DNA from: Globisporangium splendens
Lineage: Eukaryota; Oomycota; Peronosporomycetes; Pythiales; Pythiaceae
Length of the DNA: 64,000 nucleotides
Reading direction: 5' to 3'
NCBI GenBank assembly: GCA_006386115.1
Contig: VFIW01000009.1
Coordinates: 62,001-126,000 of the forward strand
The notes under the pieces were generated by a model that saw only the letters and a list, made by a program, of their open reading frames with translations, searched no databases and had not been told where the DNA came from. The translations under genes were made by a program, and so were the position numbers. Positions 50,482 through 61,868 of the stretch are shown one piece after another (the stretch's first letter is position 1; each line of letters starts with the position of its first letter).

Positions 50482-53400
50482 CTATGTGGCGCTCTCAGTG
50501 TTCATTCTCAGTCGAGTCTCCAGTTGCTTGATTTTCTTCTTTAGCGACGTGAATGTGATGCCAACTTCTCGTTCTCGGACGTTCTCGAGCATCTGTCATG
50601 GAAGAGCAAGAGTCGTGATTCGTCAGCTGTGTGTGTGTGGTTTCCCTAGAGATGCAAAAGTGAGGTCGTGTGGCGCTTACAATGCGGATTTTGAGCGAAT
50701 TGCGCGAGAAGAACAGCACAAGCAGCAGTCCGCCGACCAGCACCCACGCTGTGACGTTGCTTTCCAGTAAGAGCGAGTACAGTTCAGAGATGACGCTGGT
50801 CGCTACGATGCGCGCAATGATCGGCGTGTATCCGCTTGCAGATGTTATGAATGGACCACATGCATATTTTCCAGAGCACACACAGGACGGGTACCCAGAT
50901 TCGCACTCCCCGTCGCCACTAGTAGTCTCCGAAAAGTGTACCGCCTGTTTAAAAACGACAAGAGTGAGAAAGGTAGAGATGAGATGCGAAATTTAGACTC
51001 ATTTTCTTCACGGCCGACTTACCGATGGATGAGTTACGTTGATTGCGCAGATTTCCGTCACGTTGTTGAAAGTGCCGTCCACGCACAAAGCATCGCTAAT
51101 GCTGGCAAGCAGCGTGTCCTGAAGCGCGCGTTGCTTGGGGAAATGCCGATTCAGCAGGAAATAATGCGTCCAGCTAATGAAAATGACAATCGTGCAGAAG
51201 TAAAACTTGATGAAGAAGTGGCCAGCATCTTTGGCGCTCCATGGACTCAGTGGCTTCTTTTGGAAATGCCACGAGGCGAAAACGGGTAAGATGGTTAGTC
51301 TTGAGTACACGAACGAGAGCAACGAGTGGCATCATTACCATCAGATACAGCTTGTCGTACTTGAAGTTGGCGATATGAAGCCCCAGAGCAAGAATGGCTG
51401 TCGTTGGAGCCAGTGGAGTCGCCAAGAGAGCAATGGTGCACGAGTACAAGAGCGCAACCATTTTCTGTGGGACCAGAAACTCGGATCTCGTCACTTGAAT
51501 TCCAACCGCCATCTTTCCTGAGCTCTTCGGTTTGCCAGCAGCATGCTCATCGACATTTGTCGTCGTTCCTCTATCAGGCAGTGTTGCATCCGTCAAGACC
51601 GATGCAGGGCTTTGGTCAGAACTGGCATCTTCGGCGCCAACTTGCTCCGTACGACGGTTGGGACCGTTGCCATTCAACGGCACAACAACTGTGCTCGTCT
51701 TAGTTTTCTTGCGCTGCTTCCGTCTTTCTTGGAACTTGTGCCAGATCAAGGCAAGGTATTTAACTAGTGCACCAACAACGGGTGACGCGGTGCTCATGAC
51801 TTTGCTCAATGTGAAGTCAGTGACAACAAGCGCCAGTAATCCGGACGCGACCTGCTCTGCTCGGCAATCGTATTCCGTCGGTTTGAACTGCATCATCACG
51901 TTTTTACGGACCTTGGATCCGTCAAACGTGACAAGCCCAGTGACCGACTGCGTCGATGTCAACAAGTACGGGTTGAGCAGCAACGCGTACGAGAAGAGCT
52001 GGATCATTACATTCAGGATCTTGGCCAAGTACAGACGCGTGACCATAGCTTTGATGGAAAAGCCAACGTCGTCCCACTTCTCAAGCTTCGTGAGCAATGA
52101 AATCACGGTCGGAAGAATCGAGTTGATGAGCGTGACTACAGCTGGGATCAGCGTGCTCACGTACGGAGCAAGAAATGCAGCCTTCACCGCGATCTGCGCC
52201 TGGATTTGCGCTGATTGTGTTGTGAGCAAGATGATCACGTACCAACTCGATGCCTGGATAATCGCATAAATCAAGAACGCGGCGAGCATAAAGCTGGTAT
52301 CGTTGCTTCCTACGCATCGCTTCAGTAAGAGTGTGCGCTCCATGGAAGCTCAGGCAAGTCACTGAATAGCGAAAGAGACTTGCCGTGTTCTTCTTTTTAG
52401 CGTTTCAGCGAGTTTTTCTTCCTCCATGACCAGCTTCACTTGCTCCGCGATCGATTTTTTTCAAGTCATCAACTTGCTACAGGCAAACATACACGAATGT
52501 CAGTCCGATTTGATATGGTGCTGTTGAGTGCCGTGGCTCAGTGTACCTCTGTAGTCGCCAGAGAAAAGTCCCATGCGTTAAGCATGATCTTGCTGTGCTT
52601 GAGCTGGAATTACGCAATCGGTAGGTGCAAATTTATCCATCTCGTGAACAGTTGAAGTGTTTGAGACGGTTTGACTCACTTGTTTGTCGTCATGGTCAAC
52701 AGCTTCAACCGTCTTGGACAGTTGATCCTCTGCGATCCATTTCTGAGCCGTAAAGAGAAGCAGAATCGCTTCCATGAGCATCATAAGCGCCTGTGATATT
52801 TCCAAGAAACGCGCACACGTCACGACATCTCTGATTACCACAAACTCTAATAGAATAACAAGGAGCCAACCGAGTACATGAGCGCTTCGTCTGGAGAATA
52901 GGCAGAGACCAAGAGGAAGCGTGGCGCTACGCCGGAAAAACTCAACCAATCTGAGTTGTCCTGGTAGTACAATAAAAAGAAATGGGTGGATAATTGGAAG
53001 TACAGCAGTGGTTGTGATCAAAAGCGTTTGTGCTCACCTGGGTTGTCATATACAGAGCGTGAAGGATCAGCAGAACGAGGCAAGGCATCGAAATCACTAT
53101 GAAGCTCATGATGATCCATCGAAAGAACTTGAAATACGACGCAACCGAGTACCCGAAGCGAGCTTCGATTTGGCGCACGTCGGTGTCGAACGGATACAGT
53201 CTTCGTCTCGCGAACGCTCGCATTTTCTTCAGCGTGGCGCTGAATCGTCCACCCGAGGTCACCACACCTGAGAGGTCTATATCACCATCTAGCTGCTCCT
53301 GCGCATCTGCGGCGCCGTTCAGCATCTGCCGTCGAGTTTCGCGCTGCTTTTGCAGTTCAAGCTCCTTCAGTCGATCGCCATTCCGCGCACCAAACCCACT

Positions 53401-54040
53401 TTGATTCAGATCCACCAACGTCATGCCGCCACCGCCACCATTGCCGCCGCGGAACCGCAGGATCATGGCTTTCTCGTCCTCCCACTCTTCCTGCGCTGCC
53501 GAAAACTCCTCCCGTGATGCATTCAGCTCGCTTTGCAGCTTTGCGATCCTATCACGAGCCTCAAGTTGCATTTGCTGCAGTTTCTCGATCTGTTTGTTGC
53601 GATTCTGGAGCTGCTTTTCGTACAGTTGCAGTTTCTTTGTGACGATCGATTGTTTGTACTGCGGCTGATGGCTCAGAAACCCATCGACCTCGATCTCGTG
53701 TCCAGATGTGCTACCACCATCACCTTCATTATTCAGGTATTTATCCTCAGCATCAAGAGCCCAATCGTCTACGAAATCGTCATCGTTTCCGAGGTTCGCC
53801 CATGCGTCTAGTACCGACAATTGCTTCATCACCGATTGCTCAATCGCGTCGAGATCTGGGAGCGAGTTCCTGCAAACAGGAGCAAGCCCAACAGCGTTAT
53901 GGTCACAGAGAAAATACAGACCCAGGTGTAGAACAGTCCTCCAGTCCATTGTGTCTAGAATGCGCCTCGTACCTCATGCTTGAAAACCCAGGCGCATCGC
54001 CTCCATTCGCGTCATATTGGTCATCGTCGACCATTCGCAT
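50482..54040 (-). CDS. TMC (transmembrane channel-like) protein, 9 exons, with frameshift
   Basis: Exons on the minus strand: 54040-53973, 53869-53038, 52960-52871, 52790-52680, 52603-52547, 52476-51339, 51256-51023, 50944-50681, 50592-50482; introns 70-103 nt, GT-AG. About 950-967 residues. An acidic N-terminus and coiled coil (LQLYEKQLQNRNKQIEKLQQ) lead into the TMC core: RRLYPFDTDVRQIEARFG then SVASYFKFFRWIIMSFIVIS, then many helices, an extracellular cysteine-rich loop (CESGYPSCVCSGKYACGP), the TMC-box EFLVPQKMVALLYSC and KDAGHFFIKFY, and a C-terminal coiled coil (LKKKIKQLETRLR). TMC proteins form mechanosensitive-type ion channels. Exon 6 is one base too long: a run of seven A (about 52454-52460) breaks the frame, and two TGA codons follow (52359-52361, 52350-52352) unless a 60-nt intron 52320-52379 is removed. 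Possibly a recent pseudogene or an assembly error. Confidence 0.85.
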
Positions 54041-54174
54041 GGCAGATGTCCACCACGACCTTTCAAGATTGATGTTTACGTGCGTATGTATCGGTTGCAA
54101 CGGTTAGTAACTTGTGCAGCTGATAAAGTTAAATAACAACTCCTTCCTTGTTGCTTGCTTTTTCCGACACAAAC
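54041..54174. promoter_or_regulatory. 134-bp bidirectional intergenic region
   Basis: Lies between the start codons of the TMC gene (minus) and the TatD gene (plus), so it must hold both promoters. No clear Inr match is visible on either strand. Confidence 0.5.
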
Positions 54175-55304
54175 ATGCAGAAAGCAAGTCCAAGTGCCGC
54201 GGCGGCGGTGCCAGCGTCCTTGGCATCGCCTCCCCATCCACGTACGAAGCAGCAGAAGCAGAAACAGCGGAAGGGCAAAAAGAAGCAGCTAAAGAGGTAC
54301 GTCCAGGCGGTTGCACTTGCGTCCTTTGTGCGGCACTGATTGTGTGTACTTGCCAATGACTAGCGATACACCGACCCCCATTGTGATCAGTGACGAGGAG
54401 AAGCTCGACTTATTCGACTTCGACTGCAACTTGACCCATGACGACATGGTCGCGGATGCAGATGCGCATATGAGACACGGCGCCGCCGTCGGCGTCACGG
54501 AGATGCTCGTGCCCGGCGCGACGCTCGAAGAGAGCCAAGCAGCGATCAGTCTCTGTCGGAAATACCCCACGGTGAGGAACGCTTTAATGCTACTGCACAT
54601 AGATGCATGTAGATTGTCTTCATGACGAACTGATTCATTGATCCATACAGCAATTGTTCCCAACCGCGGGCGTGCATCCGTACCATGCGCTTGCGCTTCC
54701 GACGCCCGAAGAGCTCGCGACGCTGTCCGACCTCGCGCAATTAGAGGAATGCCGCGCCATCGGGGAGTGCGGTCTCGACTACTCGCCGAGTTTCCCCGAC
54801 GCTCAATTGCAGCAAGAGTGGTTCAAGGTGCAATTGGATCTGGCGTGTCGACTCCAGAAGCCGCTGTTTCTCCACGAACGGCTCGCGCACGACGACTTCA
54901 TGGCGCTCATCAAGCAGTGCCAGCAAAAGTTCGACGACTACTTTCCGCCCGCTGTCGTGCACTGCTTCACGGGCAACGAGCAGGAGCTGCGCGAGTACGT
55001 GAGTCAGGGCTTCTACATCGGCATCACGGGCTTCATCTGCAAGAACGAGCACGGCGCGTCGCTGCGCGCAATGGTCAAGCACATCCCGCTGCAGAAGCTC
55101 GTGATCGAGACCGACGCGCCGTACATGGGGTTCCCGAAATGCCGTCGCCACGAGCCGAGCCACCCGAAGAAGCAGTACCCAAACGTGCCCAGTGCGCTGC
55201 CGCAGGTGGCCGAAGCGATCGCGGCGGCGCTGGGCAAGACGCCGCAGGAGATCGCGCTTATCACCAAAGCCAACGCGCGACGCTTTCTACGCCTAGGCGT
55301 GTAA
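54175..55304 (+). CDS. TatD-family metal-dependent hydrolase/DNase (3 exons)
   Basis: Exons 54175-54296, 54364-54571 and 54651-55304; introns 67 and 79 nt, GT-AG, phases consistent, 327 residues. A Lys/Gln-rich N-terminal extension (KQQKQKQRKGKKKQLK) precedes the TIM-barrel enzyme. Metal-site landmarks are FDFDCNLTHDD near the start, GVHPYHA, ECGLDYSP (Glu), LFLHERLAHDDF (His), VHCFTGN (His) and VIETDAPYM (Asp). TatD enzymes are 3'-5' exonucleases or DNases linked to DNA repair and apoptotic DNA breakdown. The basic extension could be a nuclear or nucleic-acid-binding part. The last exon ends LRLGV. Confidence 0.93.
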
Positions 55305-55549
55305 ACAGAATACATGCTGCTTTGCGAAAACGTTTTTGTGGGTATATTGAAGTGGGATACAATTATGGCTGCTCCCTTATAAAAGAAGATGATAATGCTA
55401 TGCAATAACGACAAACTACTACTTACTACTTACTAGGCAAAGCTTGCCTCACCACAATGAAGGAACCCATTCTTGAAGCAGCGGAGAATCAAAACTATGG
55501 TACAAACTCGGTGGGATTGATGAATGGAATACTGCATCCGTGGACGGGA

Positions 55550-56530
55550 TCAAAAGTCGAGGTCGCAGTTGTTGAACGCGATGATGCTGCGCACGCTCTT
55601 GGGGGACACGGGCACCGCCTCCAGCTCGTGCTCCTCGACGCTCTCGTAGTCGCTATCCGTGCTCGCCACGCTGCTGTTGCACGAGAGCGACTTGGTGCGC
55701 TCGTACACGACGCGGAAGTTGGCGTCTTGTGCCACCAGCAGGTTGCTAATGTTGTCGACGATCGTCGGCACGCTGCGCTCGTCGTTGTTGATCGTGAGGT
55801 CCCACTTGAACGAGTTGTAGAACGCCAGCGTCTCGTCCATCCACGAGCGCTTGTGCTCGTTGAAGCGGACGCGCTCGGGCTCGCGCTCCAAGCGATCGAT
55901 AATGCGGCTCCACAGCAATTCGGGCTCCACGCTGATGTGCACCGTGTAGAACTGCACATTCGTTTGCTCTTCGACCTCTTGCATCTGTGCGCGGATCACA
56001 GGCTCGAGCAAGTGGCCGTTGCTCGAGTACAACACCGCGCTAAATGGCGATCGGTCCGCAATGTAAACCTAGCGCAATCGAAATCTCTCCGATGAGCACC
56101 GCTCACTTCGCAATGCTCCGTGGCAATACAACAACATACAACACACCTGTTTGCGGAAGTTCGGGTTCTTCTCCTTGCGCACGCGACTGGCGAGTCGCAG
56201 CACGCGCTCAAACCACGAGCACACCCACGACGTCTCCATAAGCAGCGACTGCGGGTGCAGCGCGTACGACGGCATGTCCATAAACGCCTCGTCCAGCACG
56301 CTGTAGCCCTGCGCTTCAAACTCCGCACACAGCGCCGTCTTGCCGCAACCTATTATCATGTAGACGAAGAGGGAAAGAAGCCACCGAAAAAAGAGTGATC
56401 AGACCTCCATACAACGCAAGAAGGCGTCCATAGAGACAAACAAGCGTAGCGCATTGCGTTGCTTAAACGCACCGTGGCATCCTTCGAGGGAGACGATGAT
56501 CAGCTTTGACTCGTTGTCCGCGTTCATCAT
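55550..56530 (-). CDS. P-loop kinase-like protein (3 exons)
   Basis: Exons 56530-56473, 56349-56147 and 56068-55550; introns 123 and 78 nt, GT-AG, 259 residues. The first splice completes a Walker A loop (SLEGCHGCGKTALC). It is followed by EAQGYSVLDEAFMDMPSYAL, an ADRSPFSAVLYS motif in the position of the DRS/DRY motif of deoxynucleoside and thymidylate kinases, and an arginine-rich lid-like stretch (RLEREPERVRFNEHKR). The C-terminal ~50 residues are acidic and Ser-rich and probably disordered. A small-molecule or nucleoside kinase role is inferred; the substrate is unknown. Confidence 0.8.
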
Positions 56531-57443
56531 GGTGCTCTTCTAAGCCTGTGGTTTCCGTTGTGGCTGCTATGCGGCCGGCCGTGGTCCCCCCTTTCCTGCC
56601 TGCTTCCCGCTGCCTCGCGCGCGCGCGTGCCTTCGTGCCGCCAAATTTGAATGGGCAGTGGGATGGACGCATGCATGGCTTTTCAAAATTCGACGCAAAA
56701 GAGCAATAGAACGAAAATGCTGCGAGAGGTCCACTGCAACGAGTTTGAACTGAACTTCGGGACACCATATGCGGGACTTTGAGAGCGAACATCATATGCG
56801 AAGGACTGCGAATAGGGCTGAGCACACCATTTTTGATTTTCGAGTGGCTGGCACGCGCGCTTTTTTATTCGTTTTGGAGGGAACGAATCTCCTTGGCGCC
56901 AAAAACGAGTGTATTCATTGAAGCATTCTACTCATTTACGGAAACCAATTGGTTCGAGGCACATTGACTCGCAAAAGTTATAACTCCTACATTCTCGCAA
57001 CCTGAAAAAGGCAACGATTACATTCACGCCACCGTTCGAAGAATGAAGGCCACAGCATCAGGAATGTAGGTGTGCACGGATGTGTTTGGACCTTTTGGAT
57101 GCCATTTGATGCACCTCAAGAATCTCTTCGATCAGCACTCAACGACACCGCAGTTTATACGGCTCGCCCATTAATCGAACCGCCACAATTGAGGCGCAAT
57201 TCGGATGTGGATCCAAACGCAGACTTCAAGAATCGAGACTATGCCAACCCGTCATTGAGTCATACTTTGAGGCACGAGTTTGTCGATGTAGCTGTCGAAT
57301 GCATAAAGTGAGGTAAAGTTCGAGCGCTGTAAAACAGAGATATTATTCAGCTTAGCATAGCAACATAAGCGCACTAACGACAGAAGTATTTCATTCGGTT
57401 GACGTCTTCAAGCAGCAATGACCTGCATTTGTACCCGGAGAAT
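56531..57443. other. Intergenic stretch before the element copies
   Basis: No supported gene. A plus-strand frame of 79 codons (57072-57311) shows no recognisable motif. Confidence 0.35.
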
Positions 57444-58252
57444 CATGGCTGATTATCAAATATCCCATCGCGCAATCCCATCAAATCAATCACAACCTCG
57501 TCATCTTCATGACCTTCGAGTGCCACAGAGAAGGAACCACCAACATACAGCAATTTCAACGGAAACATCACTTGCTTTGGTGATGGTGGTAACTACAAAA
57601 TCGCATCCCTTCCAAATTCGACCTCACGAGAATGAATCGCATCGACGTCGTCCACATCGAGCACATGGATGATCCATACCCTACGTTCCGAGCTGACAAA
57701 CACCTTGATCGCGACCTGAGTCGTTGGCAAGCTCATCCAGCGCTGCAGCTTCTCGCGCAGATGCTTGAGACTTTCGTTCTTGGATGCAATTTCAACAAAT
57801 ACTGAGGCAATCACATCTCGTGGAAGGTCGCTGCACGCGAGTGCACCAGTAGGCTCCTGTCAACGGTCCCCCACATTACAAGTTGCTCTGTCATATATGT
57901 CGAGTGAATTCGCCACATCGATGTCATTTCCAACTTGTTGAACGCGGCGCCAGATCGATCTTAGCATTCTTGAACTGGCAGCGTGATGACGCGTTCGCGT
58001 GCTGTACAGGACGACTCGACCGGCTGTTGGACTCGTTGGTTCGTACTGCCAGCGTCGCAAGAGTCCGTTGTGTGACTCGAGTCACCTCTCGAAATCTACC
58101 CGCTTGATGTGGTCACAGAGGACCACGGGTCTCCAAGTGGCGTCGCCGTCTTCGTCAAGGAACGGAGCGTTTGTGGGGTCGTTGTTAGCGATACGCCGTG
58201 CTTCCGCCTTGACGCGCTCGATATCGGCTGCATGAATCGGCGTCGCAATGGC
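57444..58252 (-). pseudogene. Decayed element copy A (weakly Uma2/PD-(D/E)XK-like ORF)
   Basis: On the minus strand, one reading frame from about 58234 (HAADIERVKAEARR) to about 57470 is interrupted only by TGA at 58082-58084, TGA at 57860-57862 and TAG at 57593-57595. The middle part (VFVEIASKNESLKHLREKLQRWM ... VAIKVFV) loosely recalls the E-x-L-S-x-S ... L-x-K ... W pattern of Uma2-type PD-(D/E)XK proteins; that link is weak. The end reads FPLKLLYVGGSFSVALEGHE. Nearly identical sequence occurs as an inverted copy (58272-58820) and a direct copy (61869-62680). Confidence 0.55.
57472..58017 (+). repeat. Left arm of a large inverted repeat
   Basis: About 546 bases that are the reverse complement of 58272-58820 with only a few differences, separated by a 254-bp spacer belonging to the element itself. 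Confidence 0.9.
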
Positions 58253-58271
58253 ACGGGAACGAGAATGCATT

Positions 58272-58820
58272 GAGTCATCCTGTACAGCACGCGAACGCGT
58301 CATCACGCTGCCAGTTCAAGAATGCTAAGATCGATCTGGCGCCGCGTTCAACAAGTTGGAAATGACATCGATGTGGCGAATTCACTCGACATATATGACA
58401 GAGTAACTTGTAATGTGGGGGACCGTTGACAGGAGCCTACTGGTGCACTCGCGTGCAGCGACCTTCCACGAGATGTGATTGCCTCAGTATTTGTTGAAAT
58501 TGCATCCAAGAACGAAAGTCTCAAGCATCTGCGCGAGAAGCTGCAGCGCTGGATGAGCTTGCCAACGACTCAGGTCGCGATCAAGGTGTTTGTCAGCTCG
58601 GAACGTAGGGTATGGATCATCCATGTGCTCGATGTGGACGACGTCGATGCGATTCATTCTCGTGAGGTCGAATTTGGAAGGGATGCGATTTTGTAGTTAC
58701 CACCATCACCAAAGCAAGTGATGTTTCCGTTGAAATTGCTGTATGTTGGTGGTTCCTTCTCTGTGGCACTCGAAGGTCATGAAGATGACGAGGTTGTGAT
58801 TGATTTGATGGAATTGTGCA
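58272..58820 (-). repeat. Right arm of the inverted repeat (element copy B)
   Basis: Inverted copy of 57472-58017. Carries the same 73-codon open stretch on the plus strand (58475-58696) ending in the same TAG, and the following FPLKLLYVGG part. It lacks the N-terminal portion present in copies A and C, which lies in the spacer. Confidence 0.9.
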
Positions 58821-60171
58821 ACGAATTTGTCGGTGGCTGAGCAGCTATCGCGCTGGGCAACTACGTCGAACATTTTTTGCTTCGTAGTGTTCAGCGAGGT
58901 TCAATAAGTTCGTCCATGGCGCCTTTCAGTAGTGCAAGTGAACCACGTAACCATCCAGCGGCACAAAGAGAAGAGATGAAAGAAAACAAAATACGATGAG
59001 TTCGATTGTTTCCCTTGATCTTTGTCCTGCACAAATTATTCTCACATGATCACAATTTTATCACTGCTGCAATCGACCAAGTGCTGACCCGAATTCTCAA
59101 CCTGTGTTTCTGCTCGTCAGCTGTCGTCTGGAGTGGTGCGCGTTGAACTGTCGACTTGTCATCGTGACGGAAGCCGCTCGCGATGTGCATTCCTTTCGAG
59201 GTTCTTTTTCGAAATGCGTGATGCGCTTTGTCAGGTTCGGATACTGATCTTTATTGCCGCCCTGTCTTTCATAATCCTGAACTTTCTCCGAAATCGAGGA
59301 TGAGTGTGTGTGTGCTCAAACGATTAGTAATGCAGAAGTGAAACACTTGAGCCTCACGAGCTCTTTCGCATTCAAGACATCGATATGGGCCACTGCGACT
59401 CCTCCATGCACACATATTGGACGCATAGACCCGGAAAACACGTCTGTCGAAGCAGCGGAAAGGCAAAGGAGCCACAACTCTGGCACATGATTTCTCGCGT
59501 TGCTACTGTCGTCAATGCACTGGAAAAGGTTCTCAACAGCACCGGACCCCGCAGCATGGATAGATAGAGGAAAAGCCCAAGGAGAGAGAGAGAAAGGGAA
59601 TGACCTCAATCAGGATCGTGCGGCACCAGTTCGAGAGGAAAGTGCCACGCGTGTTCGCAAGAAACCTCAGCATCACCCAGGCGATCCGCTCTTCAGTGCC
59701 ACCATCAAGTTTTGTCCAGCACCTCAAATAGCGATTGTCTGCAAATATGGCAATGCTATAAAGGTATTTTCAATTATTGTGATAACATTCGATTGTCACA
59801 TGTGCCAATATTATAAAGGTTTTGAGATGCGTAACGGTTTTCATTCATATAGCCACTAGCAATCTTGCCGACACAGTAGCACTCCCGCCTCAAGAGCTGC
59901 TTTGGCGCATCTGATCCCACGCAAACACGCTCACATCTCCTCCAGGACTCTTGGCTGAGAAGCTGCGTGAGGCTATCAACAGCAGAACTCACGCGGCAAT
60001 GTGGGTATCATCTCCATTCTCATTGAAGAAAGCGTCCAAGAGGTGCACTTGTGTGGACTCGACGTGATCTGAGACCGACGATAAATTAGGATGCCTCGAG
60101 TATCGGAGCGTGACTGCGGGTTCTCTTTCTTTGGTGTGGGGGGCATGGGAAGCAGAAGGTGACACCGAGGA
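58821..60171. other. Intergenic stretch
   Basis: About 1.35 kb without a supported gene. It includes a GA run near 59583-59597. Only short frames without recognisable content. Confidence 0.4.
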
Positions 60172-60187
60172 GCTCACTTGAGAATTT
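60172..60187 (+). promoter_or_regulatory. Oomycete Inr-like core of the lipase gene
   Basis: GCTCACTTGAGAATTT matches 13 of 16 positions of GCTCATTYYNCAWTTT, 40-55 bases upstream of ATG 60227. Confidence 0.45.
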
Positions 60188-60226
60188 GCCAACTCTTTGA
60201 CAAGTCATCCGCACACAGTATCGAAA

Positions 60227-61762
60227 ATGACCAGGCACGGGGTATCATCATCACCTCGGTGTTCTACACTGCTTGTCGTGGTGGCCGTGCAGCTCTTGGC
60301 GCTGTGGGGTGCGCCAGTCGCTGCCGAGAACAAATTTCCGATCATTCTCGTGCACGGGTTTGCGGGTTGGGGCCGTGATGAGCTCGGCGGTGGTGCCAAG
60401 TACTGGGGTGGTTTTGACGGTGATTGGCAGGAGAAGCTGAAAGCTCAGGGCTTCGACGTCCGCACAGCCGTCATTGGCCCCTTCTCAAGTGACTGGGACC
60501 GCGCGTGTGAGCTCTACGCGTACATCAAAGGCGGCACCGTCAACTACGGCGCCAACCACGCCAAGAAGCACGCGCACAACGTCACCGGAAGAACGTTCCC
60601 TGGTCTGTTTCCTGAGTGGGGACAAGTCGTGAACGGCCAAGTGCAAAAGGTGCACTTGATCGGCCATTCCATGGGCGGACAGACGGCTCGCATGCTCGCG
60701 CAGCTTCTGGCTCAGGGGACGACAGACGCGCCGATCCAGGAAGATCCCAAGTCGCACCCGCTTTTCGAAGGCGGTCATGATTGGGTCCACTCGATCACGA
60801 CGTTCTCGACGCCAAACCAGGGCACGACGCTCGGCAGTGCGCTCACGGTGCTAGGCGACGCGATCGTTCAGCTCGTCGGTGGACTCGCTGGTGCTCTTGG
60901 TGTCCCAAAAGATGACGGCTCCGCGCTGTTCTACGACGCCAAGCTGGACCAGTTCGGGCTCGAGCGACGCTCCAAGTCCGAGTCACTGACGACCTATATC
61001 CGCCGCATCATGGACAGCTCCCTTTTCAACGGGAGCACGAAAGACAACTGCTTGTACAGTCTGTCGACAGCCGGTGCGCAGGAGGAAAACAAGTGGGTGA
61101 AGACGCTGCCTCACGTGTACTACTACAGCTTCTCGGTGCGCAACTCGTTTGAGGCGCGCAATTTCTTCCTCAAGAAGATCGCGCTCCCCAAGCCCACGAT
61201 GTTTCTGCTGCTGCAGCCATTCTCGCTGATCCTTGGCGGCCGCTACACCGTGGACTCACTTGGGTATCCCGAGACGTGGCTTGACAACGATGGTGCCGTG
61301 AACACGGCGTCGATGCTGAGCGATGGATCTGGCGCTCTGGTCGAATTCAAGTCGATCTCCGTGCCTGGCCGCTGGCACCACATGGCACTGCTCGACAATG
61401 TCGATCACGAGGGTGTTGTTGGCTCGAATCCGCTGCAGCACGTGTTTAATGTGTATGCCGCACAGGCGGCGCTGCTCAAGAACTTGCCATCATGGATCCT
61501 GGACACACGGAAACGAGCCTTGCGTGGAGCCGCGGCCATGGGCGAGCATATAGCTTCTCAGACCATCGTGCGCCGTATCCAGGAAGCCGTCGCAGAAGCC
61601 AACGCTTTGAACCACGTGGATGCGGTGGCAGTGCGATGCGCTTCGCAGGGTGAATCACAAACGGACCCAGTGATCATCGAAAGTTGCAAACAGTTTGTTC
61701 AGAAATACAACGACATTCGTAGTAGCAGCAGTGACGTCAATGGTAGCTCAGTACGAGTGTAA
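60227..61762 (+). CDS. Secreted lipase, staphylococcal/Bacillus family-I type
   Basis: 511 residues, intronless. ATG 60227 precedes a signal peptide (to about residue 34, APVAA|EN); the frame opens upstream only through a TTG. The mature enzyme begins KFPIILVHGFAGWGRDELGG, the oxyanion loop typical of bacterial subfamily I.5/I.6 lipases. It continues with SDWDRACELYAYIKGG, NYGANHAKKHAHN, GRTFPGL and the nucleophile elbow GHSMGG. The zinc/lid region of those lipases (STPNQGTTLGS) and a D-H motif near the end (DNVDHEGVVG, likely His) follow. It should hydrolyse triacylglycerols outside the cell. Bacterial-like architecture, no introns and a surrounding repeat-rich region suggest ancient horizontal acquisition; this needs a tree. 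Confidence 0.92.
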   Translation: MTRHGVSSSPRCSTLLVVVAVQLLALWGAPVAAENKFPIILVHGFAGWGRDELGGGAKYWGGFDGDWQEKLKAQGFDVRTAVIGPFSSDWDRACELYAYIKGGTVNYGANHAKKHAHNVTGRTFPGLFPEWGQVVNGQVQKVHLIGHSMGGQTARMLAQLLAQGTTDAPIQEDPKSHPLFEGGHDWVHSITTFSTPNQGTTLGSALTVLGDAIVQLVGGLAGALGVPKDDGSALFYDAKLDQFGLERRSKSESLTTYIRRIMDSSLFNGSTKDNCLYSLSTAGAQEENKWVKTLPHVYYYSFSVRNSFEARNFFLKKIALPKPTMFLLLQPFSLILGGRYTVDSLGYPETWLDNDGAVNTASMLSDGSGALVEFKSISVPGRWHHMALLDNVDHEGVVGSNPLQHVFNVYAAQAALLKNLPSWILDTRKRALRGAAAMGEHIASQTIVRRIQEAVAEANALNHVDAVAVRCASQGESQTDPVIIESCKQFVQKYNDIRSSSSDVNGSSVRV

Positions 61763-61868
61763 TCGCAATATCACCGCGGCGCACGACAAATCAAAGTGCA
61801 CTTACTGACCTGACATTTCTTAAACACGTAGAGCTCTGAAATAAACAATGTCCGAAGGACGTAGTTGC

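Noticed and set aside
9894..52361. TGA reassigned to Trp in this genome
   Set aside because: TGA terminates intact genes here (1041-5402 ends in TGA; the P-loop kinase ends in TGA), and TGA-interrupted genes also carry frameshifts or other stops, so decay is the simpler explanation.
58475..58696. 73-codon open frame as a functional small gene
   Set aside because: It is the middle part of a longer decayed frame, bounded by stops shared among copies, and one fragment still shows CAG at the terminal TAG.
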